A stretch of DNA of 64,000 nucleotides from Bacteroidales bacterium (GCA_024400565.1 JAKSMQ010000004.1:1-64000); one strand, 5' to 3'. Positions 11,401-18,746 are shown, counted from the stretch's first letter. The notes: generated by a model from the letters alone, not told the origin. Numbers and translations: made by a program.

Positions 11401-12126
11401 GTTTGGAACACTGCCTATGCTGACAGCGTAGTGGTTTCGATGTATACGTTCGCGCAATCTTCACATTCCTACACCTTCCAGAATCTCACTTCCGGCACTC
11501 AGTACTATGCTGCTGTAGCTGCTTATTGTGGCAATGGTGCTCATGTAAGCGACTGGAGTGATGCAGTATCCTTCACCACCACCGTATGTACTCCCGTTAC
11601 CAACGTGGCTGCTAGCAACGTTACCAACAGCGGCGCTAAGATCGCTTGGACCTCCAACAGCGATGCTGCTGAATGGGAAGTAACCTACGGCACCCAGGGC
11701 TTCGGCCAGGGTGAGGGTACCACTGTTACCGTAACTGCACCCGAATACACCATCAACGGCCTCTATGCAGAGACTTCATACGATGTATACGTTCGCGCAA
11801 TCTGCGGTACCAACTACATCTCCGAATGGTCCGAGAAGGTAACCTTCACCACCGGCAATGTAGGTATCAATGAGGTTTCCGGTCTCAATGTAAACATCTA
11901 TCCTAACCCCGCAACTACAGCAACCACCATCACCCTCAGCGGTATGGAAGGCGAAGTAGAGGTTAGCATCGTAGACATGACCGGTCGCAAGGTTATGAAC
12001 GAGAAGATGGAATGCGCAGGCGACTGCGTAAAGACCATCAATGTTGACAACCTCGCACAGGGTGCATACTTCGTACGCATCCAGGCCAACGGCACCAACA
12101 TGGTGAAGAAACTCATCGTTAAATAA
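5488..12126 (+). CDS. Giant secreted FN3/cleaved-adhesin protein with T9SS type A sorting domain, 2212 aa
   Basis: The protein has a signal peptide (residues 1-22, ending SAQ) and an N-terminal beta-rich domain (about 23-205). Fibronectin type III domains then alternate with five MAM/cleaved-adhesin-like modules. Each such module opens with a Cys and an FEG-like motif (residues about 298, 546, 996, 1438, 1687), has VGVxxxxxYVPxDTIT in the middle and ends near YVDDxxI. Two related modules near residues 800-915 and 1241-1350 carry an unusual C-x3-C start, and the second has DSYGDGWNG. The C-terminus has three more FN3 domains and a T9SS sorting domain (about 2125-2212: NIYPNPATT, GAYFVRI, final VKKLIVK). 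It should be exported by Sec, moved across the outer membrane by T9SS and then anchored or released. An adhesive or host-interaction role is inference. Large antisense ORFs across it are composition artefacts. Confidence 0.93.
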   Translation: MKKALLATLLVIAWMLPLLVSAQSYDTIVVGTGTSQDRNAAFNSYYNNSWNESRYDGSEIGRAGLIQSIGFNVAAAGTLSTADIKIYMGVASSSMFANNGSWTPEGNLTLVYSSSGESIGSATGWQRFTLQSPYAYTDTTQALVVVVSRHGTSYSSALYWSCTNVGNKCCYRQSDSQNMGYENHPGTSTGTLASNRANISLVMSDIPNDYCYPPTQVAISNVSSNSADLSWNIGGSESSYNVLIGEPGFDADTMTPATVSSTFYTFSNLLSNHTYQYAVQSICSDNSIWRTGTFTTTCAEITSSDLPYFEGFSSYGSGSGTYPTCWSKTGTATVYISSDKLYVYSYNNGTYAYLFMHPVASDVDLTGLQVRFMAQKYYSSTSYQDKLIVGVTDDPEDLSTFVVVDTIPMTQTLDEYEVSLSQYSGVGKYVTFKVVSDGYMNTYLDNVYLEQLPQCPRATNPTITRVTSDEADISWYAPVDVTPNGYTVYYNTVNYFSDTLPNEIVYDTFCTLTNLNPQTTYYAWIVSNCSAGNSVIREVGSFTTECAVHNVPYEMDFEGLASNAANGSLPQCWSWLSGQAVGSNPCPHGAFARNSSVSFSMYSNGNSTIPGMGNLVALPAFDNLNSLALTFWGYQESNNTCDVFVVGVMEGNDFVPYDTLTLAYDTYTEYIVSFADYQGTGNRPALRAYRASGTMHVYLDDISVDYISDCQKPTNIVADAATMQSTQATLSWLGDANANYELIIDSVAVTDFSTASVTDFSNTNSYTVTGLNPHTTYHVYVRTNCGSTYSNWGHGTFTTNRCDDMCDISLVSNYSGFNWYYNNINLYQDGQQIGGLNYNNYSSTQTIQVCPNDPIAVIWTSTSPSYSTYISFDVLDSWMNPLYSLPTGSVIPAGDTLTTLLTDCQAPECPTPLNLRAGNIDSASAWVFWFDTVNTSWEVEYGPQGFTLGQGTTLIANADSIQITGLAALTHYDFYVKAICSDTTMVSNPSSFTTGCGIISMYPYTETFEGYSEGQVPQCWTQLANSGVNPCVSVASYVAHGGSNILSMWHNQNGQQNTIATPMFDDLTGKRLKFWARYNSAVPLFSVGVINASGDYVPMDTITPANSYAEYTYDLTSWASEGNRVAFHTTCTSATTQIVYVDDVVIDIMPDCPPLEDLHTMESLATTNSVTVAWTDSVNTAWEYIYDSVAITNPAAYTVTPAYSSPLTLSGLNPATSYHIYVRPSCPGVTPWSHTVAATKVCDNGCDVEIVMHDSYGDGWNGNKIIVSQNGIMMGEATIATGNSATARIGICPSIPIQFNYQTGSYASETSFEINDAWNHQLYSCTNGSNVQGQNFFSYTTDCQAPLCVAPDHIAAQSITSTGATLTWFDTMAVSWTIKYDVAQFDPLTTTTATTVSAQDTFYTLNGLSPMTTYWVYVQANCTDTTIWSNAFSFTTGCGEITTVPWSEDFEGMASTNQNGQFGQCWNVLQSYGSNPCPYGGYANSGSASVSVYAYSGTNTFALPAFQSLAGLQFSFYGFMEANNPADLFTIGVIDANGSYVPMDTITLGNTYGYHVVVLDDYALIGNRVAISATRNTGTMHVYVDDFVIDSISNCLPVHNLSYSNATTSSVVLDWDDMSNVAPLGYEIEYGSVGFVHGQGTTVYTTSHPYTLASLPSSSNFNFYVRPICSTSDTGLWSSQGAFATECDIVTVSSTEPFFEGFESDQPSNCWNLVYANPNHPSNNDMIHTTNQAQEGSRSFRFSSYSSGAPYDQYLVTPQLSASDSLMLSFFARRSNLSDESFAIGYSESSNDPTDTTWVWGTTYTSAPQDSWAQYTDTFPATAKYIGIHYSSNYLYYLYIDSFLVTSNGGGCSAPRYLSVNHDFANATISWTGSGNEYEVAIKSASTGVWPAATAVQGTSYTFSGLTPATMYQYRVRQTCDEGAHSVWAEGTFTTDSLPCFTPTNLTATPAGTSVDLDWTIGGEETQWMVKVWNTAYADSVVVSMYTFAQSSHSYTFQNLTSGTQYYAAVAAYCGNGAHVSDWSDAVSFTTTVCTPVTNVAASNVTNSGAKIAWTSNSDAAEWEVTYGTQGFGQGEGTTVTVTAPEYTINGLYAETSYDVYVRAICGTNYISEWSEKVTFTTGNVGINEVSGLNVNIYPNPATTATTITLSGMEGEVEVSIVDMTGRKVMNEKMECAGDCVKTINVDNLAQGAYFVRIQANGTNMVKKLIVK

Positions 12127-12183
12127 GAGCGACCTCTCATTCAATAGTCTGCTACTCGCAGACTGAGATTTTGACTCTATAGA

Positions 12184-12211
12184 GCAAGGCAACCTTCATG
12201 GGTCGCCTTGC
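12184..12211 (+). terminator. Terminator after the T9SS gene
   Basis: GCAAGGC and GCCTTGC form a stem over a 14-nt loop, 58 bp past the stop codon. The following sequence is T-rich but not a pure T run. Confidence 0.5.
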
Positions 12212-12332
12212 TTGCTTTGTAGGCAGTCTGAGCAGTCAGCCTTATTCTCTACACATAGTTTCGGAGCTCCTCTTTTTCATCCATCCCCCAATCGGTGTCG
12301 GGCTGAACGAACTGTTGAATGTCAATAGTTAA

Positions 12333-12611
12333 ATGTATATATTGCCTATAATCAGTCATATCTGCCCAACTATGTGGGTAGGACAGGAGCCATGCCCGAT
12401 GGTAGAAGGGTTGGAGGCTACCCGCATTTCGGGCACAGCCATCAACGTGGATTGGACTGATACCACCGCCAATAGTTGGGTGGCGACCTACACCTATTCC
12501 GATGGCGACCAGGCTACTGTCAATGTAACGTCGTTGCCTACAGGTATCTATCTGCTACGTGCGACAGGTCAATGGGGCTCTGCCGTCAGGAAGTTTACAA
12601 TTAAACGGTAA
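12333..12611 (+). pseudogene. Remnant of a second T9SS FN3 protein: FN3 start joined to sorting-domain end
   Basis: The 92-codon frame reads CPMVEGLEATRISGTAINVDW, which is the first two strands of an FN3 domain. It then passes straight into VNVTSLPTGIYLLRAT and ends VRKFTIKR, which is the last half of a T9SS type A sorting domain. The N-terminal part has no signal peptide, and the middle of both domains is missing. The simplest reading is an in-frame internal deletion of a longer paralogue of the upstream giant gene. It could also be a minor tail cassette used as a recombination donor. A stop codon immediately precedes the ATG. Expression is doubtful. Confidence 0.6.
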
Positions 12612-12748
12612 AGGAGTGCCTCCAGTAAAGGACTCTCTTTAGCAGGGCGGGCAACTCTAGCGGTCTCGAGGAGTAGTCTGGGCTTTGTTTGAATATGGCC
12701 GTGGTTGCCGTCGTGATAACCTTCAGTTTGGATAATTATAGCTTATCC

Positions 12749-12836
12749 GAACTCTCAGTTAACAAGGCTTAAACTGGTAGTTTATCGAGCGTAAACTGTC
12801 AGTTTATCGTACCCAAACTGAAAGTTCGGGCAGTCT
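12749..12836 (+). repeat. Array A: four 22-bp units with a short dyad
   Basis: Units start at 12749, 12771, 12793 and 12815. Each opens with (A/G)AACTnnnAGTT, a small dyad (AAACT/AGTTT in the middle two), followed by about ten less conserved bases (ATCGnnC in two units). A related AACCTTCAGTTT lies out of phase at 12718. The array sits between convergent genes (T9SS remnant and Nudix hydrolase). The rest of 12612-12921 shows no gene. Confidence 0.7.
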
Positions 12837-12921
12837 AAATTTTGTCCGTACTATAATGTGCTGTAAATCATAGCCTATTTTAGGCGGGTAGAAAGTCCTT
12901 GTTTTTCTTTGGGGGAAGATG

Positions 12922-13320
12922 TCAGATGCCCAAAGTCTGCAGCAGCTCCATAATGGGCTTGTCGGCCTCGGGCCATTGGAGAGTGGATAACTGAGCGGCG
13001 GGGAGCCAACGGTAGTCGATGTGTTCGGTAAGGGTGAAGGCTCTCGAGTCGCTGTGGCAGAGGAAGGCTGTCAGGGAGATGGTGAAGTCGGGGTAGGAGT
13101 GGTGAACGGTGATAAGTTCCCTTTCGACCTCTATCTTCATCTTCAGTTCCTCCTCAACCTCGCGTATTACGGCGTGGCGGGCCTCCTCGCCGGGCTCTAT
13201 CTTCTCTCCTGGGAACTCGTAGCGGAACGAGGTGTATTCGTAGCGGCTCTGTCCGCGCTTCACACATAATATTTCGCCGTCATTTTCTATCACGGCGGCT
13301 ACTACGTCGAGGTGTTTCAT
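12922..13320 (-). CDS. Nudix hydrolase, MutT / CTP pyrophosphohydrolase-like
   Basis: This 132-residue protein has the Nudix box at residues 38-61: EFPGEKIEPGEEARHAVI followed by REVEEEL. The catalytic REVxEE core and the upstream Glu are intact. The box Gly that normally precedes KIEPGE is Glu (GEK instead of GGK), and the trailing Gly is Lys. Overall length and the ending resemble the short MutT-like (d)NTP pyrophosphatases that clear oxidised or non-canonical nucleotides in the cytoplasm. It starts immediately downstream of the glmS terminator, so it probably has its own promoter or is read through. Family assignment is sure; the substrate is not. Confidence 0.88.
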   Translation of the reverse strand: MKHLDVVAAVIENDGEILCVKRGQSRYEYTSFRYEFPGEKIEPGEEARHAVIREVEEELKMKIEVERELITVHHSYPDFTISLTAFLCHSDSRAFTLTEHIDYRWLPAAQLSTLQWPEADKPIMELLQTLGI

Positions 13321-13337
13321 GGTGTCTGTGATATGAA

Positions 13338-13376
13338 AAGGGGACGGAGTCTGCCCGTGGGTTGCTCCGTCCCCTT
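13338..13376 (-). terminator. glmS terminator
   Basis: AAGGGGACGGAG and CTCCGTCCCCTT form a perfect 12-bp stem over a 15-nt loop, 17 bp after the glmS stop; on the minus strand it is followed by TTTTC. Confidence 0.8.
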
Positions 13377-13392
13377 GATATGGGATTGGGTA

Positions 13393-15261
13393 TTATTCTA
13401 CCGTTACGCTCTTGGCGAGGTTACGGGGCTGGTCTACGTTACGGCCCTTAGCCACTGCAACATAGTAGCTCATCAGCTGGAGAGGAATAGCAGCGAGGAG
13501 GGGCACGTAGCAGTCGCGGGTGTCGGGAATCTCGAAGCAGTAGTCCGACATGTCGCGAACGGTGGTGTCGCCTTCGGTAACTACGGAGATAATCTTTCCC
13601 TTGCGGCTCTTAATCTCTTGAATATTACTTACTACCTTGTCGTACATACCCTTCTTGGGAGCGATAACGACAACGGGCATCTCTTCGTCGATGAGGGCAA
13701 TGGGACCATGCTTCATCTCAGCGGCGGGATAGCCTTCGGCGTGGATGTAGGAGATCTCTTTCAGCTTGAGGGCACCTTCGAGGGCTACGGGATAGTTGTA
13801 TCCTCGACCCAGATAGATGAAGTTCTTGGCATAGGTGAATATCTGTGAGAACTTCTCTACGTCCTTGTTGTGTTCGAGAGTCCACTGCATTTTGTCGGGA
13901 ATCATGAGAAGTTCGTCAATGAGCATGTGGAACATATCGTCGCTGAGGGTTCTCTTTTCCTTGGCAATGGCAAGGCCGAGCATGAAGAGGGCTGTAACCT
14001 GGCCTGTGAAAGCCTTGGTAGAGGCAACGCCGATTTCGGGGCCTACATGGAGGTAGGTGCCGGTGTCGGTGGCGCGGGCAATGGAGGAACCGATTACGTT
14101 GCAGATTCCATAGATGAAAGCACCTTTCTCCTTAGCCAGCTGGATGGCGGCGAGGGTGTCGGCGGTTTCGCCCGACTGCGAAACGGCAATTACGATGTCG
14201 TTGGCGGTGATAACGGGGTTACGGTAACGGAACTCGGAGGCGTACTCAACCTCTACGGGAATCTGGGCTGCCTCTTCGATGAAGTATTTGCCGATGAGTG
14301 CAGAATGCCAGGAGGTTCCGCAGGCGCAGATGATAATACGGCGTGCAGAGAGGAACTTCTCTCTGTAGTCAATGATACCACTTAGCTTGATGTCCTTCTC
14401 TTCGATACTGAGGCGGCCACGGATACAGTTACGCAGGGCATTGGGCTGCTCGTAGATCTCTTTGAGCATAAAGTGGGGGAATCCACCCTTCTCAAGCTCG
14501 TCAAGGTTCATCTGGAGAGTCTGCATATCGGGAGTCTGCTCCACGTTGGCAAGGTTGGTGATGCGCAGGTGACCGTCGCGGTCCATATAGGCAATCTCCT
14601 CATCCTTGAGGTAAACTACCTGGTTGGTATATTCAATGATGGGGGTGGCGTCGCTTCCGAGGAAGAACTCAGCCTGACCGTTGTTCTCGTGGTTGTTCTG
14701 TCCTACGCCGATAATGAGAGGGCTACTCTTGCGGGCTGCGATAAGTACGTCGGGGTTACGCTTGTCGAGTACGGCAATGGCGTAGGCGCCTTCTACGATC
14801 TTAAGCGAACGCTGCACGGCAGTATAAAGGTCGCAGTTGTCTTTCTCTTCCTGATATTCAATGAGCTGAACGAGAACCTCGGTGTCGGTGTCGCTCTGGA
14901 ACTCAAAACCCTTTTCTTCAAGTTTTGTACGAAGAGTCTTGTAGTTCTCGATGATGCCGTTGTGTACCAGCGAAAGGTTCTTGGACTGAGAATAATGGGG
15001 GTGAGCGTTCTTGGCATTGGGTTCGCCGTGGGTTGCCCAGCGGGTGTGTGCAATACCGATGGTACCGCTGATGTCTTTGCCTTCAACCGAAGCCTCAAGA
15101 GCAGCTACTTTACCTTTTTCCTTAAAAACAGAGAGAGTACCTTCTTCGTTAATCATTGAAACTCCGGCACTATCGTAGCCACGGTATTCAAGACGATGAA
15201 GGCCTTTAATCAAGATAGGGTAAGCCTGTTGAACCCCAATATATCCTACAATTCCGCACAT
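13393..15261 (-). CDS. glmS: Glutamine--fructose-6-phosphate aminotransferase (isomerizing)
   Basis: The protein begins MCGIVGYIG, so after Met removal Cys is the N-terminal nucleophile of the class II glutaminase domain (about 1-220, with THGEPNAKNAHPH). Two SIS sugar-isomerase domains follow (about 290-430 with CGTSWHSA and SQSGETADT; 460-600 with GRGYNYPVALEGALKLKEISY). The C-terminus LAKSVTVE is the typical end that closes the active site. Length 622 aa is normal. It makes glucosamine-6-phosphate from fructose-6-phosphate and glutamine, the entry step to UDP-GlcNAc for peptidoglycan and LPS. It is a single-gene unit with its own promoter and terminator; no glmS ribozyme signature was noticed upstream. 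Confidence 0.98.
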   Translation of the reverse strand: MCGIVGYIGVQQAYPILIKGLHRLEYRGYDSAGVSMINEEGTLSVFKEKGKVAALEASVEGKDISGTIGIAHTRWATHGEPNAKNAHPHYSQSKNLSLVHNGIIENYKTLRTKLEEKGFEFQSDTDTEVLVQLIEYQEEKDNCDLYTAVQRSLKIVEGAYAIAVLDKRNPDVLIAARKSSPLIIGVGQNNHENNGQAEFFLGSDATPIIEYTNQVVYLKDEEIAYMDRDGHLRITNLANVEQTPDMQTLQMNLDELEKGGFPHFMLKEIYEQPNALRNCIRGRLSIEEKDIKLSGIIDYREKFLSARRIIICACGTSWHSALIGKYFIEEAAQIPVEVEYASEFRYRNPVITANDIVIAVSQSGETADTLAAIQLAKEKGAFIYGICNVIGSSIARATDTGTYLHVGPEIGVASTKAFTGQVTALFMLGLAIAKEKRTLSDDMFHMLIDELLMIPDKMQWTLEHNKDVEKFSQIFTYAKNFIYLGRGYNYPVALEGALKLKEISYIHAEGYPAAEMKHGPIALIDEEMPVVVIAPKKGMYDKVVSNIQEIKSRKGKIISVVTEGDTTVRDMSDYCFEIPDTRDCYVPLLAAIPLQLMSYYVAVAKGRNVDQPRNLAKSVTVE

Positions 15262-15307
15262 GATGTTTGAATATTATGAAAGTGTTAATGTTTGCATTAT
15301 GAAAGTG

Positions 15308-15315
15308 CAAAGATA
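15308..15315 (-). promoter_or_regulatory. glmS promoter -7 element
   Basis: TATCTTTG on the minus strand, about 47 bp before the glmS ATG, in AT-rich sequence. No clear -33 TTTG was found at 19 bp. Confidence 0.65.
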
Positions 15316-15446
15316 CGAACTTTTTCTGGATTATGAATAAAATAATAAAAAATAATAGTAGAGAATAGGTAAAATGGAGTCTTCCTAAAGGCTGTTTGTG
15401 TATTATTCGGAACTCCTATTCTGATTAAATCTGTCGTTAGTAGATA

Positions 15447-15490
15447 AAAAAGAGAACGTATTATTCTGCACGACTAACACGTTCTCTTTT
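15447..15490 (-). terminator. nrdDG operon terminator
   Basis: AAAAGAGAACG pairs with CGTTCTCTTTT (11 bp) over a 22-nt loop, downstream of nrdG and before the glmS promoter. The A and T flanks make it usable in both directions. Confidence 0.75.
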
Positions 15491-15521
15491 CGGCACCTGC
15501 CTGCTATGAGGTCATACCTTC

Positions 15522-16043
15522 TTATACTTGCATGGCAGGAATAGTGGAGTGAACCAGTATGTTACGTCTCTCCTGGCTCATCTGGTCGACTTTCTTACGC
15601 CAGAAGCGCGACGTAATGTCGACGGCCTTCCCGTCGCAGTTGCGGTAAAGGCGCTGGTTGGTATCCATCGAGTCCAGTCCGCCATGAGAAGGGCGGTAGT
15701 CGCCCAGTTTGACGTATTGGAACAGGTCGAAGTGTGCTGGCATTTCCGACCTTCCTGAATACCATGCTACTTTAAGATCAGATATTTTGTGGAGGTACTG
15801 CGCAACCTTTTCTACCTCGTCCAGTCGGCCGTCGCCACCCATTATACAGAAACAGGTGATGGCGTTGCCGTAGCGATCGAGGAGAGATTGTATTTCTTGT
15901 TCAGATAGTTCTGTTCCGATATTCTCCCATAGATGAGGGCTGTGACAACCTGGGCACCGGTTGGGACACCCCGAAATATTGACAGCGAGTGTCACCTCAT
16001 CGGGAATTTCCTGGAAGACGATATCGAAGTTGTAGTATTTCAA
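15522..16043 (-). CDS. nrdG: Anaerobic ribonucleoside-triphosphate reductase activating protein
   Basis: A 173-residue radical SAM enzyme. The 4Fe-4S motif is C26-x3-C30-x2-C33 in SGCPNRCPGC, followed by HSPHLW, a hallmark of NrdG. It uses SAM to abstract a hydrogen and place the glycyl radical on NrdD. The gene starts 61 bp after the stop of nrdD on the same strand, the usual operon order. Both are expected to share the cobalamin riboswitch upstream of nrdD. Confidence 0.95.
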   Translation of the reverse strand: MKYYNFDIVFQEIPDEVTLAVNISGCPNRCPGCHSPHLWENIGTELSEQEIQSLLDRYGNAITCFCIMGGDGRLDEVEKVAQYLHKISDLKVAWYSGRSEMPAHFDLFQYVKLGDYRPSHGGLDSMDTNQRLYRNCDGKAVDITSRFWRKKVDQMSQERRNILVHSTIPAMQV

Positions 16044-16104
16044 GGATTATATTCTTGTAGGAGTGTGAAATAATAATGTCTGTTTCGTAACGGTTATTGG
16101 CCGT

Positions 16105-18195
16105 TTATTCCATCTTACCATAGAAGCGGCGGCGTTCTTCCTCCTGGCGTGCAGAAGAGAAGCTGCTGACGCGCTTCATATATCCGATGACGCGGGTGAG
16201 GTAGTCTACATCGTGGCTGCCACATTCGGGGCATTCCTTAAGGTAGCGTTTGTCGATATGGCCACACTTGTTGCAGATAGTGTTGGGGATGTTGAAGGTA
16301 AAGTAGTTGCAACCTTCGGCAGCTGCAACGCGCAGGAGCTGGCGGTACTGCTGCTGGGAGAGGTGCTCTTCGAGGTTCATGTGAAGAGCCGAACCGCCAG
16401 TGAGGTGGCTGATATAATGACGTCCATGGAGACGGAACTTGTCAACAATGTTTAGCGACTGGTCTTCTACGATATAGAAATAGCTGTTGTAGCAGTCGCG
16501 AGTTACCTTGTAACCATCTTCGCGGTCCCACTTGGCGTGCTTTACGCCTACGTTCTCGGCGGGAATCATCTCGCAGTTGAACATAAGATCCTTGGTGCGG
16601 TATTTCTTGTTGTAGCTTTCAATGAGGCTGAGAATATCCTCAACAAAGGCACGGTATTCGGGATTGTCCTTTATCTCAATGCCCATAAACTCGGCTGCCT
16701 CTACCATACCATTGATACCGATAGTAAGATACTGGCGGTTCATGGCAACGTAGCCAGCGTCGAAGAGGGGCAGCATACCTTTTTCGTGGAGGTACGACAG
16801 GTTAGCGTTATAGGCAGTCTGTACCTTGTGGCAGAGGTCGATTACCTCCTCAAGGAACTGTAGATGGGGGATATGGTTGCGTACCTCATACTGGATACAG
16901 CGGTTGAGGTTGATAGTGAGTACGCTCTTGCTGCCTGTAGAAACGCCACCAGCACCAAGAGTGTAGCTGAACTCGTTGTCGGTTATCTCATTACGCAGAC
17001 GGCAGCAACTGCTGAGTGAATCGGCACTATCGCTGATATAGGTAAAGAAACTGTGTCCCTGTGCGTACATCTCGGCGGTAAAATCGCCATATTCCTTATC
17101 CTTTACATCGCCATCTTCAATAAGAAGGGCCATGGTCTCAACAGGGAAGGTCAGTACGCTGCGGGTGCGCTCCTGGTTGAACCAGCGCATGAAGCGTTTC
17201 TGAAGCCAACTTACCGATTCCCAGAGAGGCTGAGTGCCGTCGGGGAAATAGAAGTTCTCGAACAGGCTGGTGAAATAGTATTTGTCGTAGTAGGAAATAT
17301 TCCAAAACACAGACTGGAAGTTACGTGCACCAGTGGGTTGGTTTATGGAATAGACTACCTGTTCAAAACAGTCTGTAATGACTTTGTCGAGGGTACGCTG
17401 ACGTAAGGAAAGGTCTACCACGCGGTCAACATCCTGGTAGTAGCCACGACCATATTCAACCTCAAGGAAGTGGTCCATATACATCAGGAACTCAGGAGTG
17501 GCACAAGCTCCGCTAAGCATGCTTGATACCATGAATACCATGTTGACGAAGCCTCCGCAGAACGACTTGAGATTGGTAGGCTTGGTAGCGTTTCCACCCA
17601 GACCGCTAGTGCCATTGAGAAGCCAGGGGTACATGGTCACGCTGGCACAATAGTTGGCGATGGATGTTTCATCATTTTTATAGATGAAATGGTTCTTGAG
17701 GAGATAGGTGTATTTGTCGGCCAGCTCTTTGCCATACATCTCTTTGATACGGTCGCAGAGCATGCGGCGGTTGAGGCGGATGAAATTCGACTTGGGGAGT
17801 TCGCCGATGAGGGTGGCGATGTTCTTACGCTCTACGTTTGCGTTGGCGTCGTACTTACTTCCTGTAGCAGCATTGGAGGCGTTGCAGTAGTCAACGAAGA
17901 AGTCCATCTTCTCTTTTACCTCGCGGTCTTCATAGTGCTTCTGACGGTAGAGGATGTAAGCCTTGGCTACTTCATAGTAACGTTCAGCCATCAGCGAGTT
18001 CTCCACCTGGTTCTGTATCTCTTCAACGGAGAGACCATCGCGTATGTTCAGACGACTCAATACATTAGTCAAAGCCTCCTGGGTGGCAAAACTGCCAACG
18101 GAGATAAATGCCTTGGAGATGGCATTGCGGATTTTGTCAATAGAAAAAGGCTCTCTCTTTCCGTCTCGTTTAATAATGTATGTGTCGTTCAACAT
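16105..18195 (-). CDS. nrdD: Anaerobic (class III) ribonucleoside-triphosphate reductase
   Basis: Residues about 1-95 form an ATP-cone allosteric domain (IIKRDGKREPFSIDKI). The core has the paired cysteines SSCCRLRNEI. The C-terminus carries a four-cysteine zinc site (CNKCGH and CPECGS) and the glycyl radical region RVIGY, with the radical expected on that Gly. Length 696 aa is normal. It makes dNTPs from NTPs without oxygen, activated by NrdG next door. The leader is a cobalamin riboswitch, so the operon should be switched off when vitamin B12 is plentiful; this implies that a B12-dependent class II enzyme exists elsewhere in the genome (inference). Confidence 0.97.
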   Translation of the reverse strand: MLNDTYIIKRDGKREPFSIDKIRNAISKAFISVGSFATQEALTNVLSRLNIRDGLSVEEIQNQVENSLMAERYYEVAKAYILYRQKHYEDREVKEKMDFFVDYCNASNAATGSKYDANANVERKNIATLIGELPKSNFIRLNRRMLCDRIKEMYGKELADKYTYLLKNHFIYKNDETSIANYCASVTMYPWLLNGTSGLGGNATKPTNLKSFCGGFVNMVFMVSSMLSGACATPEFLMYMDHFLEVEYGRGYYQDVDRVVDLSLRQRTLDKVITDCFEQVVYSINQPTGARNFQSVFWNISYYDKYYFTSLFENFYFPDGTQPLWESVSWLQKRFMRWFNQERTRSVLTFPVETMALLIEDGDVKDKEYGDFTAEMYAQGHSFFTYISDSADSLSSCCRLRNEITDNEFSYTLGAGGVSTGSKSVLTINLNRCIQYEVRNHIPHLQFLEEVIDLCHKVQTAYNANLSYLHEKGMLPLFDAGYVAMNRQYLTIGINGMVEAAEFMGIEIKDNPEYRAFVEDILSLIESYNKKYRTKDLMFNCEMIPAENVGVKHAKWDREDGYKVTRDCYNSYFYIVEDQSLNIVDKFRLHGRHYISHLTGGSALHMNLEEHLSQQQYRQLLRVAAAEGCNYFTFNIPNTICNKCGHIDKRYLKECPECGSHDVDYLTRVIGYMKRVSSFSSARQEEERRRFYGKME

Positions 18196-18329
18196 AGTGC
18201 TTTTCTTTTAGGGTGTTAATACTCGCCTACCTTTTCGAGGTAAGCACAGGGAGGGCAACTTATGGGAGTGGGGAAACTGGCGTCTCCTCGGCTTTGAGCT
18301 TTTATTCCCGAAAGCTACAGTCTTATTAT

Positions 18330-18512
18330 GGTTTCAGGCAGGTCTTCTGGCTTGTTCTCGAGGTCCGAATGGTCTTCCCAACATCTAGGAGGTGTCAGTG
18401 ACTTGATTTATTATTTTCGGCTCGTCTGATAGAACTTACAGCTACGGGTATAGCTCTTGATTTTCACAAGATTCCCTCTTGGCTTTAGAGTGTCTAAACG
18501 ACCTGAATCCAA
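18330..18512 (-). promoter_or_regulatory. Cobalamin (adenosylcobalamin) riboswitch upstream of nrdDG
   Basis: On the minus strand the leader contains, in order, AAGAGGGAATC, GTGAAAATCAAGAGCT, ACCCGTAGCTGTAA, GTCACTG, GGGAAGAC and finally AGCCAGAAGACCTGCC. These are the conserved blocks of the B12-box riboswitch, in the right order and spacing for an aptamer of about 180 nt. The aptamer ends about 135 nt before the nrdD ATG. That gap holds two further hairpins (AGCTTT/AAAGCT near 18291-18317, and GGAGAC/GTTTCC near 18270-18290) that could be the expression platform. Confidence 0.9.
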
Positions 18513-18515
18513 TTG

Positions 18516-18523
18516 CAAATTTA
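18516..18523 (-). promoter_or_regulatory. nrdDG promoter -7 element
   Basis: TAAATTTG on the minus strand, fitting TAnnTTTG. It would start transcription at the first bases of the cobalamin aptamer. Confidence 0.6.
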
Positions 18524-18746
18524 CAATAAATATTCGTAACGACGACACTATTTCTATATCATTATGAACAGAGTTTTCAACAATCAAACTCTCTATGCTG
18601 AGAGTATGCAGTTTAGAAGTTGATAAACTCGTAAAATATTTTTTATGTCTTTTGGGAGTCCTTGGTTTATGTTTGAGAGATACTCGGTCTTCTGGCAGAC
18701 CTGATATTATTCAAGGAGTATTACTCTTACCTTTTGCAGAAGCAGA
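18524..18746. other. Non-coding spacer between oxidoreductase terminator and nrdDG promoter
   Basis: No ORF with homology or a start signal, no repeat and no further RNA element seen in this stretch. Confidence 0.6.

Noticed and set aside
13393..15315. glmS ribozyme
   Set aside because: The leader between the -7 element and the ATG is under 50 nt, too short for the ribozyme, and no matching core was seen.
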